NCBI GenBank assembly: GCA_026391755.1
Contig: JAPLDN010000414.1
Location: forward strand, 1 to 11,610
Length of the DNA stretch: 11,610 nt
Reading direction: 5' to 3'
From: Bacteroidota bacterium
Lineage (GTDB): Bacteria; Bacteroidota; Bacteroidia; Bacteroidales; FEN-979
The position numbers and the translations under genes are program-made. Positions 1 through 7,362 of the stretch are shown piece after piece (the stretch's first letter is position 1; each line of letters opens with the position of its first letter). The notes beneath the pieces were generated by a model that was not told the origin of the DNA, ran no database searches, and worked only from the letters and a program-made list of their open reading frames with translations.

Positions 1-14
1 TGTCAGATGTCAGA
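1..14. repeat. Two tandem copies of a 7-base unit at window edge
   Basis: The unit TGTCAGA occurs twice back to back at the extreme left edge and may continue outside the window. It overlaps the 3' end of the GH2 gene on the minus strand, so the last codons (Ser-Asp-Ile) and the TGA stop are read from repeat sequence. Only two copies are visible, so the repeat status is tentative. Confidence 0.45.
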
Positions 15-2468
15 TCTTGGCCTGCACGTCTCCATTTGTATCACTGCCGTCGAGGGCTTCATACTTCCCGATGTGGCGGTGAGGATCAGGATGCCGGCGG
101 CTCTTCCTGATTGAACGATCAACTGGCATTTGCCGTTGAACAGCTTCCTCTGCCATTTCCCCTCCGGGCATTTGTCGGCCTCATGGGAACTGGGATCCCC
201 ATTGCCAACTCCAATGATCTTTCCGTCGCCCTTCAGCTCAAATTTAATGAGATTCATCGCATCGGGGACCTCGCGACCTTTTTCATCACGCACACTCACA
301 TTGACCACGCTTACGTCTTCCCCGTCGGCTTTGATACTGCTGCGGTCTGGGGTAATCACAATAGTGAATGGCGCTGACGTTGTTTCGATCTTCGTCACGA
401 TCTTCCTGACGCTTTTCTTCCCGTCTTTCATCACGTTCCTCACGCCATGCGCTTCCAGGGTCCCCGGGTGATATGCTACTTTCCATTCCAGATGCCCGTT
501 CAAAGGCATTTTCTTCGAACCCAGGCTCTTCCCGTTCAAGAGAAGGTCCACGCTTTCACAATTCGAGTTACACCACACGCTGATGGTGTCGCCTTCACGT
601 CCTTTCCAGTTCCAGTGGGGGTATATATGGAGGACATCATCCGCAGTCCACCAGCTTTTATAATAATAATAGTTGTTCTTCGGAAAGCCGCATACATCCA
701 TGATCCCGAAATGGGAATTGATGCAGGGCCATTCATAAGGTGTGGGCTCGCCCCGGTAATCAAACCCGGTCCATACAAAAGCCCCCAGCAGATAAGGCCT
801 TGCAGAGTAATACTTCCACCAGGTTTCGGCAAGTGCGCCCCAGCCGGGATGTGTTACATCGTAATCAGGCACATAGCCTTTTACAGTATCCTTGAAATAA
901 ATCCCCCGGGTGCAAAGTGTGCTTGCTTCCTCGCTCCCCATCAGTATCTGGCTGGGATGATCCTTATGGTATTTGTCGATATCGGCATTATTGTTCATAT
1001 AATTGAATCCCCTGATGGGCACAAGTTCGTTCACTCCCTTCCATTCATTCACGTTATTGCCAGCATAGGAAAAAAGCCTGGTCGGATCAAGCTGCTTCAG
1101 CCTGGCCATAAGCGATTTAGCAATATTATGCCCGGTTTCGTTCCCCTGTATAACCCATTCTTCATTGCCGATCGACCAGATGAACACACTTGGGTGGTTG
1201 CGGTCCCTCAGCACCAGCCTTTCAAACTGTCCCATGTATTCGGGGGAACTGCCCATCAGCCTTGTCTCATCGAACACCAGCATCCCCAGTTTGTCGCAGG
1301 CATCAAGGAGTTCACGGGTGGGCGGATTATGGCTTGTACGATATGCATTGCATCCCATTTCCTTCAGCTTTTCTATGCGGTAATACTGTAAGCGGTCGGG
1401 CAAAGCAGAACCAACTCCTGCATGGTCCTGGTGGTTGCAGACGCCCTGGATCTCCACCCTCTTCCCGTTCAGGAAAAAGCCTTTGTCCTTGTCGAACTCA
1501 AGGGTGCGGATGCCGAACCGGGTGGCAAGACTGTCAACTACCTGCCCACCCACTTTTATAAGTGAGACAAGGGTATATAATACCGGGGTTTCAAGGGACC
1601 AGAGTTGAGGGTCCGTTACCTTCATCTCCTGGTTCGACCTTACATTCTGAAGCGGATTGGCCGCAAGCCCTTTGCTGATACTCACATCAACCCTTTGCCC
1701 ATCGGGGCTCCATACCTGGGATTCCAGTTCAAACTCCTTATTCTGATCACCCTGGTTGTTTATTTCCGTTTCGGTGAATATTGCTGCTGTGTTATTACGG
1801 ACTTCGGTATGTACAAACACTCCGTATTCGGTGATGTGCAGTGGGTCGTACTTCTCCATCCAAACATGCCTGTAAATCCCGGCCCCTTCGTAGAACCATC
1901 CTTCGTATTGAGTTGCATCGGCACGAACGACCAGGACGTTCTTTTTACCAAACCAGATGTAGTCGGTCACGTCGAAACCGAATTCGGAATACCCGCTCAT
2001 ATTGCTCACCATATAATGCCCGTTCAGCCATACCTTACAGTCGCGGAAAACACCATCGAAACGAATCCTGATCCTCTTGCCTTTGTCGGTTTCGGGAACA
2101 GTGAAGGCCTTGCGGTACCAGCCGATGGTAGTCTCAGGATAAATGCGGCCAGCCGGTTTATAACCATGACTCAGCACGTTAGGGCTGTTGCTTTTTACGA
2201 ACTCCTGCTCCACCATCCAGTCATGAGGGACATCCAGCAACCTCCAGTCCTCATCCTTGAAATCAGGCGACACAGGCCCGTAAGCTTCACCCGCTTTCGC
2301 AAATAAAGCCTCTGAACCATATCCAAAATCTTTTTCGGCGGATGAAGCGCTACCCAGGTGAAACTTCCAACCCCGGTCCATCAAGAGTTTTTCACGGGGG
2401 CTTCCGGCCTGTGATGAAACTGCGGCAAGACAAAGTAAGATGCTGAAAAGAAACAAAGATTTTTTCAT
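3..2468 (-). CDS. Secreted glycoside hydrolase family 2 beta-galactosidase (five-domain type)
   Basis: Retaining exo-beta-glycosidase, most likely a beta-galactosidase, acting in the periplasm or outside the cell. The 821-residue product starts with a signal peptide (MKKSLFLFSILLCLAAVSSQA). Visible domains are the GH2 sugar-binding jelly roll (about 30-205, with GWYRKAFTVP and EGAGIYRHVWM), an Ig-like domain (about 208-320), and a TIM barrel (about 322-615). A DUF4982-like domain (about 617-690) and a further C-terminal beta domain (about 700-810) follow. NHQDHAG and YRTSHNPPT are typical of the barrel. The acid/base is E436 in WSIGNEEW. The nucleophile is probably E513 in GSEEAST. An upstream ATG at 2498 was rejected because it falls within the predicted -7 promoter box, and the MKKS start gives a standard signal peptide. 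The gene is divergent from the 488-residue gene and shares a theme with the GH35 nearby. Substrate could also be another beta-linked sugar, since GH2 specificity cannot be read reliably from motifs. The C-terminal codons and stop derive from a 7-base repeat. Confidence 0.93.
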   Translation of the reverse strand: MKKSLFLFSILLCLAAVSSQAGSPREKLLMDRGWKFHLGSASSAEKDFGYGSEALFAKAGEAYGPVSPDFKDEDWRLLDVPHDWMVEQEFVKSNSPNVLSHGYKPAGRIYPETTIGWYRKAFTVPETDKGKRIRIRFDGVFRDCKVWLNGHYMVSNMSGYSEFGFDVTDYIWFGKKNVLVVRADATQYEGWFYEGAGIYRHVWMEKYDPLHITEYGVFVHTEVRNNTAAIFTETEINNQGDQNKEFELESQVWSPDGQRVDVSISKGLAANPLQNVRSNQEMKVTDPQLWSLETPVLYTLVSLIKVGGQVVDSLATRFGIRTLEFDKDKGFFLNGKRVEIQGVCNHQDHAGVGSALPDRLQYYRIEKLKEMGCNAYRTSHNPPTRELLDACDKLGMLVFDETRLMGSSPEYMGQFERLVLRDRNHPSVFIWSIGNEEWVIQGNETGHNIAKSLMARLKQLDPTRLFSYAGNNVNEWKGVNELVPIRGFNYMNNNADIDKYHKDHPSQILMGSEEASTLCTRGIYFKDTVKGYVPDYDVTHPGWGALAETWWKYYSARPYLLGAFVWTGFDYRGEPTPYEWPCINSHFGIMDVCGFPKNNYYYYKSWWTADDVLHIYPHWNWKGREGDTISVWCNSNCESVDLLLNGKSLGSKKMPLNGHLEWKVAYHPGTLEAHGVRNVMKDGKKSVRKIVTKIETTSAPFTIVITPDRSSIKADGEDVSVVNVSVRDEKGREVPDAMNLIKFELKGDGKIIGVGNGDPSSHEADKCPEGKWQRKLFNGKCQLIVQSGRAAGILILTATSGSMKPSTAVIQMETCRPRSDI

Positions 2469-2495
2469 GGTGTAAGGAATAAAGGTTTGAGAACT

Positions 2496-2526
2496 CAAAA
2501 ATAATGATTTACCAGTTCATGTTAAA
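2496..2526 (-). promoter_or_regulatory. Bacteroidetes-type promoter for the GH2 gene
   Basis: Read on the minus strand, TATTTTTG (2496-2503) matches the Bacteroidetes -7 consensus TAnnTTTG at every fixed position. A TTTA at 2523-2526 sits 19 bases upstream, where the -33 TTTG box is expected. The implied transcription start is about 20 bases before the ATG at 2468, which supports that start over the ATG at 2498. No experiment is implied; this is a consensus match. Confidence 0.55.
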
Positions 2527-2540
2527 CGGAAATTTAACAT
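2519..2540. promoter_or_regulatory. Perfect inverted repeat, candidate operator of the GH2 promoter
   Basis: ATGTTAAA (2519-2526) and TTTAACAT (2533-2540) are exact reverse complements separated by CGGAAA. The 22-base dyad overlaps the predicted -33 element of the GH2 promoter, where a repressor would block polymerase. The size suits a dimeric DNA-binding regulator, but no regulator gene is in the window. The arms are A/T rich, so chance occurrence is possible. Confidence 0.4.
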
Positions 2541-2569
2541 TCGTCATGCCTAATTATCACCGGCCTTGG

Positions 2570-2601
2570 TTGCTTGCCATTCCTGTTTTTGTCTATATTT
2601 A
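2570..2601 (+). promoter_or_regulatory. Possible promoter for the 488-residue secreted protein
   Basis: TATATTTA (2594-2601) matches the TAnnTTTG -7 consensus except the last base, and a TTG at 2570-2572 lies 21 bases upstream as a possible -33 core. It would give a leader of about 90 bases. A second imperfect box, TAATATTG, is at 2615-2622. Both are weak matches in A/T-rich DNA. Confidence 0.25.
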
Positions 2602-2619
2602 TAGTCGGAGGATTTAATA

Positions 2620-2642
2620 TTGCCAGGGGATCTTTTGCCAGG
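2620..2642 (+). repeat. Short direct repeat TTGCCAGG, 15-base period
   Basis: TTGCCAGG occurs at 2620-2627 and 2635-2642, and the core TTGCCA also at 2574-2579. All lie upstream of the gene starting at 2702. They could be half-sites for an activator, or chance. Confidence 0.25.
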
Positions 2643-2701
2643 TAAATTGAAAAGTGAAAAAGGATTAAGGTTAATGAAATTAAAAAAATATTAAAAGGAA
2701 T

Positions 2702-4168
2702 TTGAAAGCTGAACCCAGGGTTTATACCAGTCCCGGCAGTAAGGTACGTACATCTGATGTTTCTCTGTTTGGGCTAAGATCAGGACTGAACAGGATCTGC
2801 CATGTAATCCTGTTCCTCCTTTTTCAGCAATTCGGACTGGCGCAGAGTACCGAATTCAGGGGGATTATAATAAATGAACTGAACTCTAAACCTGTTCCGG
2901 AAGCCAATATCAGGGTTTCGGGCACAAATACGGGAACATTTACCGATAAAAGGGGACAGTTTACGCTTCCCATCGATAAACTTCCTTTACGGATCATTAT
3001 AAGCTGCATAGGTTATGAGAATTCAGGGTACACCATTCGTGAGGTTTCAGGAAAACCTGTGGAACTGCATATCAGACCTGCTATTTATGACCTGAAGGAA
3101 GTTGAAGTATCATCTGTAAATCATGCTGTAGTATTCCAGGACAGGTCATATTCTGTCCTGGATTATGAACTGATGGATGATAATCTGCTGCTTATCGTTT
3201 TTCGTGATATTCTGAAACAATCGGAGATGGTGCTGCTGACACGGAATGGCGACACCCTGTCGGTCATTCATCCGCCCGGGCTACCGCCTGATAAGCTGTA
3301 TAAGGATTTCCTTTCAAACGTGCATTATTACTCAAAGGAGGCATTAACCTGGCAGTGTTATTATGTCAGGGGTAGCAGAAGTCTTGGGTTCCTGGATGCT
3401 GTACCTGCCGACACCCTTGAGAAACATATAAAACCATTTCTTTTCCAGATCTCAGGCCGCCTTTACTTCCAGGAAAAAATTCTCGACGGATTTGGTACGA
3501 AGATAGGATACTATAGCAGAAATGAAGGGAAGCACTATATAAAAACCTGCATGAACGAGAAAAAAATTTCTGAATATTTTGATGATCAAAACTTTTATCT
3601 GGGATGGAACAGAGTTATGGGGACTTTCAATGCCCTGGATTCGGGTGAAATCGGAAGCCCTTCGGAATTTGATTTTTCAATTTCTGTAACGGAAGGTGGT
3701 GCCTATGGCAAAAATGAAATCAGGGCTCATCGGTTCGAATTTTACAACATGATTTTCCCCTTGATAAAAGTTCATGGCGACAGCCTGGCTTTTTTTGATT
3801 TCGGAAATGACATTATCGAGATACTCGATCGTGACGGGAAAACGAAAAGGACTGTTCCAATAAATTTCCACCACGAAGTCTCTGTAAAAAGCCGTTCAAA
3901 AAAAATCAACAGCCTTGAAACTTCCGGCTGGAGATGGGGAACAAAAATACTGACTGATGGGTCGGCCCAGGATGTTTACACTACCTTTATAAAGAACGGA
4001 ATGGTAAAAATCAGCAAGATCGATCTTCTGACAGGCAAGCCCGGGGAAGAAACGGTTCTTCCTTTTCCCTTTCCGGAAAAAATAAGGATTTATAAAGGCG
4101 AAGCGTATTTCCTGTACAAGGAAAGCGGCTACCAGGTGAACTGGAAACTGGTGAAATGCAGGCTTTAA
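2702..4168 (+). CDS. Secreted protein with CarboxypepD_reg-like domain, function unknown
   Basis: The 488-residue product has a hydrophobic segment with a likely signal-peptidase site (HVILFLLFQQFGLAQ-ST, residues 34-50). This is followed by a carboxypeptidase-D regulatory-like beta sandwich (about 53-136), marked by GIIINELNSKPVPEANI, a Gly-Thr-Phe-Thr-Asp turn, SCIGYE and the closing LKEVEVSS. That domain is typical of Bacteroidetes exported proteins and TonB receptors and suggests an envelope location. Residues 137-488 are rich in beta-strand-like segments with no catalytic motif I recognise; a propeller-like fold is conceivable but unproven. The only in-frame starts are TTG at 2702, with AAGGAA just before it, or rare codons such as ATT at 2690; an in-frame TAA at 2681 blocks anything further upstream. 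There is no in-frame ATG before the signal segment, so the N-terminus carries an unusually long 30-residue lead. The gene precedes the MFS gene by 113 bases on the same strand and may share its sugar-use context. Confidence 0.75.
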   Translation: MKAEPRVYTSPGSKVRTSDVSLFGLRSGLNRICHVILFLLFQQFGLAQSTEFRGIIINELNSKPVPEANIRVSGTNTGTFTDKRGQFTLPIDKLPLRIIISCIGYENSGYTIREVSGKPVELHIRPAIYDLKEVEVSSVNHAVVFQDRSYSVLDYELMDDNLLLIVFRDILKQSEMVLLTRNGDTLSVIHPPGLPPDKLYKDFLSNVHYYSKEALTWQCYYVRGSRSLGFLDAVPADTLEKHIKPFLFQISGRLYFQEKILDGFGTKIGYYSRNEGKHYIKTCMNEKKISEYFDDQNFYLGWNRVMGTFNALDSGEIGSPSEFDFSISVTEGGAYGKNEIRAHRFEFYNMIFPLIKVHGDSLAFFDFGNDIIEILDRDGKTKRTVPINFHHEVSVKSRSKKINSLETSGWRWGTKILTDGSAQDVYTTFIKNGMVKISKIDLLTGKPGEETVLPFPFPEKIRIYKGEAYFLYKESGYQVNWKLVKCRL

Positions 4169-4227
4169 TTTGAGCAATGTTCGAGAAATCCTGAATGGTC
4201 CTTCCTCCTTCGTCTCCCTTCTTTTCC

Positions 4228-4235
4228 TATTTTTG
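4228..4235 (+). promoter_or_regulatory. -7 promoter box of the MFS-GH35 operon
   Basis: TATTTTTG matches the Bacteroidetes TAnnTTTG consensus at all fixed positions and would start transcription about 40 bases before the ATG at 4282. No good TTTG is seen 19-21 bases upstream; that stretch is a pyrimidine run. The box suggests the two-gene unit can be transcribed separately from the preceding gene. Confidence 0.45.
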
Positions 4236-4281
4236 CCTGACCGAATATGGCTTCAGCCGTCACCATCTTTAATCCGCAGTG

Positions 4282-5469
4282 ATGAAATCAAGGCTCTGGA
4301 ACAGGAACTTTACCTTACTTACCCTCTCTAACTTCCTGATGTGCTGTGCCTATTATTCGCTGATCTCCACTCTGCCACTTTATGTTTCCGATCAGCTTCA
4401 TGCACCCAATAGCGTTGTCGGACTGGTACTTTCGGCCTATGCCATCGCGGCTATACTTGTAAGGCCTTTCACAGGTTTCGGGCTGGATTTCTTCGGGCGG
4501 AAAACGATCTTTATAGCATCACTGCTGGTATACGGTCTGATATTTAACGTTTATGTTTTCGCTGTATCTGTGAGTATCATGTTGTTTTTGCGGTTTGCGC
4601 ATGGATTGACATGGGGGCTTACGACTACCGCAAATACGACCCTTGCAGGCGATATTATCCCGGCCGAAAAGAGGGGAGAGGGCTTTGGCCTTTTCGGGGT
4701 TTCAACGACTATCGGAATGGCCCTGGGACCACCCCTGGGGACTTTCATCCTTGAGCATTCCGGATATAATACCATGTTCATCTCGGGCTCGGTCGTCAGC
4801 ATAATCAGCATGATCATGGCCTCAATGATAAAATACCCGAAATATGAACCCCTCCCCCAGAACCGCCAGTTCAAATGGAAGAACCTCTTTGAGAAAAGCA
4901 CGGTTATTCCTTCGTTAAACCTTCTTATCATAGGCCTTTCTTATGGCGGACTCATTTCGTTCATTGCCCTTTACGGGAAGGAGATCGGGATACAAAACCC
5001 ATCAGGGTTTTTCCTTGTTTTTGCGCTTGGTATAATAACTTCGCGGTTTTCGGCCGGTAAAGCGGTCGACCGGAACGGACCCAGGCTTGTTATTATGATC
5101 TGCCTTTCCCTTCTGATCATAGGCTATCCCTTACTGGCCCTGGTACAGAATTCATGGGGGTTTTACATAGCCGCACTTATCCTCGGCTTCGGAAACGGTG
5201 TAGTCTGGCCGACTTTCCAGGCCATGGTCAATAATATAGTACCTTCGAACCGCCGCGGGGCTGCAAACTCAACTTTATTTATGTCGATGGACCTTGGTAT
5301 GGGCCTGGGTATGATCATTGCTGGGACGATATCCCAGAAATATACCATTTCTGCAGCCTTCCTTTGCTGCTCATTTTACTGCGCAACTGGACTTATACTC
5401 TTCAGGCTGTTTACATTAAAACATTATCTGAAGAAGAGGGTGCTGGTGCTGGTTACTGGTGATAAATGA
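4282..5469 (+). CDS. Major facilitator superfamily (MFS) transporter
   Basis: Inner-membrane secondary carrier of 395 residues with about 12 hydrophobic segments. Six lie in each half, around a cytoplasmic loop at about 182-208. The MFS motif A is clear between helices 2 and 3 (GFGLDFFGRK, 65-74, with D69 and R73). A degenerate second copy lies between helices 8 and 9 (GKAVDRNGPR, 259-268). AGDIIPAEKRGEGFG (122-136) and IVPSNRRGAANS (319-330) are equivalent loops of the two halves, typical of drug/metabolite or sugar efflux-like MFS proteins. I chose ATG 4282; a GTG directly before it (4279) is also in frame but adds nothing. The stop overlaps the GH35 start (ATGA), so the two genes are probably translationally coupled. 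That context suggests it carries a galactoside or the sugar released from one, but export cannot be excluded because sequence motifs do not fix substrate or direction. Confidence 0.9.
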   Translation: MKSRLWNRNFTLLTLSNFLMCCAYYSLISTLPLYVSDQLHAPNSVVGLVLSAYAIAAILVRPFTGFGLDFFGRKTIFIASLLVYGLIFNVYVFAVSVSIMLFLRFAHGLTWGLTTTANTTLAGDIIPAEKRGEGFGLFGVSTTIGMALGPPLGTFILEHSGYNTMFISGSVVSIISMIMASMIKYPKYEPLPQNRQFKWKNLFEKSTVIPSLNLLIIGLSYGGLISFIALYGKEIGIQNPSGFFLVFALGIITSRFSAGKAVDRNGPRLVIMICLSLLIIGYPLLALVQNSWGFYIAALILGFGNGVVWPTFQAMVNNIVPSNRRGAANSTLFMSMDLGMGLGMIIAGTISQKYTISAAFLCCSFYCATGLILFRLFTLKHYLKKRVLVLVTGDK

Positions 5470-7316
5470 AAAAGCGAAATGATAAATTGATAGCGATGAA
5501 ACCAAAACTAATCCTCTTGTCAGCATGTCTGATACTTCTCAGCTTACCGGCTATCGCTCAGCCCCATACCTTCAAAATCGGCGAGGGGGAATTCCTTCTC
5601 GACGGGAAGCCTTTCCAGATCATCAGCGGGGAAATGCATTTTGCCCGTATTCCCCGCGAATGCTGGCGTGATCGCCTTCATATGGCCAAAGCAATGGGGT
5701 TGAATACAGTGGCAACCTATGTATTTTGGAATTTCCACGAGACCGAAAAAGGAAAGTACAATTTCAAAGACAATGCCGATGTGGCTGAATTCTGCCGCCT
5801 GGCCCGGCAGGAAGGCCTCTGGGTCATCATCAGGCCCAGTCCGTATGCCTGTGCCGAATGGGAGTTCGGTGGCTATCCCTGGTGGCTTCTCAGGGAAAAG
5901 GACCTCAAAGTAAGGAGCCAGGATCCGAAGTTCATGGAAATGAGCAAAAAATATTTCACGGCCTTGTCAAAACAAATCGTACCGCAGCAGATCACTCATG
6001 GTGGGCCTGTGATCATGCTGCAGATCGAAAATGAATACGGCTCGTATGATAAGGATAAAGTCTACCTTGGGAAATACCGGGATATATACAGGGAAGCTGG
6101 TATAGATGTGGATCTCTATACCTGCGACGGGCCTTCACAGATGCCTGCCGGATATCTGCCAGGTGTTCTTCCTGCAGTTAACGGCCTCGACAATGTGAAG
6201 GAGGTGAAGGAGCTTATCAATAAATACAATAATAACCATGGACCCTATTTCATTGCCGAATGGTACCCTGCCTGGTTCGACTCCTGGGGCTCCAAACACC
6301 AGGTAGTCCCATACCAGGATTTCATCCGGACTTACGATTCGGTTCTGGCTGCCGGACTTTCAATTAATATTTACATGGCTCACGGGGGTACCACGCGCTG
6401 GTTCTGGAACGGGGCGAATATGAGCCGCAAGGAACCCTATATGCCCCAGACTTCCAGTTATGATTACGACGCTCCCATTGATGAGGCTGGCAATGCCACC
6501 CCAAAATATTTGGCTATGAGGGAGGTGATCATGAAACATCTGCCTAAAGAAGTTGTGCTGCCGCCTGTGCCTGAAAAGAAAAAAGCCATAGCTGTTAAGG
6601 AGTTCGGCCTTTCACAGTCTTCCCCCTTGTTTGAAAACCTGCCGACTCCCATTGCGGTTTCAAATCCCCTGAGTTTTGAGGATTTCGGGCAGGGTTACGG
6701 TTATATGCTTTACCGCACGAATGTCAAGGGTCCGGCAAAGGGTCTTTTAAAGATAACGCAGATGCGCGACTATGCCCTGGTATTCCTGGATGGTAAGCGC
6801 ATCGCTGTCCTGGACCGCCGCCTCAGGCAGGATTCCCTGGAACTTGATGTACCCGAGGGTGGGGCCCGGCTTGATATACTGCTCGAAAATAACGGCAGGA
6901 TCAACTACGGTTATTACCTGAACGATAACAAACAGGGGATCACCGGGAAGGTGACATTTAAAGGAAAAGACCTTAAATCCTGGAAGATGTATGGCTTCCC
7001 TATGAGAAATGTAAACAACCTGAAATTCACTTCACATAAAACAACAGACGGTCCTGTTTACCGCAAGGGTGTATTTATTGTCAATGATCCGGGAGATACC
7101 TATGCTGACCTCAGGAACTGGGGAAAGGGGCATGTCTGGATCAATGGCCGCAGCATAGGAAAATACTGGAATATAGGGCCTCAGCAAACCTTGTATGTAC
7201 CTGCCCAATGGCTGAAGAAAGGAGAGAATGAGATTGTAATCATCGAACAGCTGAAGACTGAGCAGGAAAAAATACAATTCCTCGATCACCCGGTACTGGA
7301 TCAGCTGCAACCATAA
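5466..7316 (+). CDS. Secreted glycoside hydrolase family 35 beta-galactosidase
   Basis: Retaining beta-galactosidase that removes terminal beta-galactosyl residues, exported by a signal peptide ending near ALPAIAQ-like residues 28-32 (LPAIAQ). Numbering from the ATG at 5466 (616 residues), the TIM barrel spans about 36-360. It shows ISGEMHFARIP (53-63), VATYVFWNFHE (82-92) and RPSPYACAEWEFGG (123-136). The family signature GGPVIMLQIENEYG (179-192) holds the acid/base E190, and AEWYPAWFDSWG (264-275) holds the nucleophile E265. Two C-terminal beta domains follow (about 375-490 and 495-610), the last with the jelly-roll motif GHVWINGRSIGKYW (555-568). The ATG at 5466 overlaps the MFS stop. The ATG at 5496 gives a more conventional signal peptide (MKPKLILL), so the true start may be 30 bases later. 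Neither has a clear ribosome binding site. With the GH2 across the divergent promoter, it makes a two-enzyme galactosidase set. Confidence 0.94.
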   Translation: MKKRNDKLIAMKPKLILLSACLILLSLPAIAQPHTFKIGEGEFLLDGKPFQIISGEMHFARIPRECWRDRLHMAKAMGLNTVATYVFWNFHETEKGKYNFKDNADVAEFCRLARQEGLWVIIRPSPYACAEWEFGGYPWWLLREKDLKVRSQDPKFMEMSKKYFTALSKQIVPQQITHGGPVIMLQIENEYGSYDKDKVYLGKYRDIYREAGIDVDLYTCDGPSQMPAGYLPGVLPAVNGLDNVKEVKELINKYNNNHGPYFIAEWYPAWFDSWGSKHQVVPYQDFIRTYDSVLAAGLSINIYMAHGGTTRWFWNGANMSRKEPYMPQTSSYDYDAPIDEAGNATPKYLAMREVIMKHLPKEVVLPPVPEKKKAIAVKEFGLSQSSPLFENLPTPIAVSNPLSFEDFGQGYGYMLYRTNVKGPAKGLLKITQMRDYALVFLDGKRIAVLDRRLRQDSLELDVPEGGARLDILLENNGRINYGYYLNDNKQGITGKVTFKGKDLKSWKMYGFPMRNVNNLKFTSHKTTDGPVYRKGVFIVNDPGDTYADLRNWGKGHVWINGRSIGKYWNIGPQQTLYVPAQWLKKGENEIVIIEQLKTEQEKIQFLDHPVLDQLQP

Positions 7317-7353
7317 AAACAAAAGAGGCCCATATCCCAGGCCTCTTTTGTTT
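7317..7353. terminator. Bidirectional intrinsic terminator between convergent genes
   Basis: AAACAAAAGAGGCC (7317-7330) pairs perfectly with GGCCTCTTTTGTTT (7340-7353) over 14 bases around a 9-base loop. T-rich ends follow the GC core in both directions. It begins at the base after the GH35 TAA and ends 9 bases before the stop of the minus-strand gene, so it can end both transcripts. Confidence 0.88.
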
Positions 7354-7362
7354 GAGGGTATG

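Noticed and set aside
447..1391. Plus-strand open frame of 314 codons, with others such as 1605-2306, opposite the GH2 gene
   Set aside because: They lie wholly antisense to a gene with clear GH2 motifs, and their translations show no recognisable domain.
2469..2498. ATG at 2498 as the start of the GH2 gene
   Set aside because: It overlaps the predicted -7 promoter box and adds ten residues before a canonical signal peptide.
2674..2694. Six-codon frame MKLKKY as a leader peptide gene
   Set aside because: It is too short, A/T-rich and lacks any attenuator hairpin after it; it is mentioned only as part of the unclear start.
4199..4234. Long pyrimidine-rich run before the MFS gene
   Set aside because: It shows no repeat or hairpin structure, and the only supported element is the -7 box at its end.
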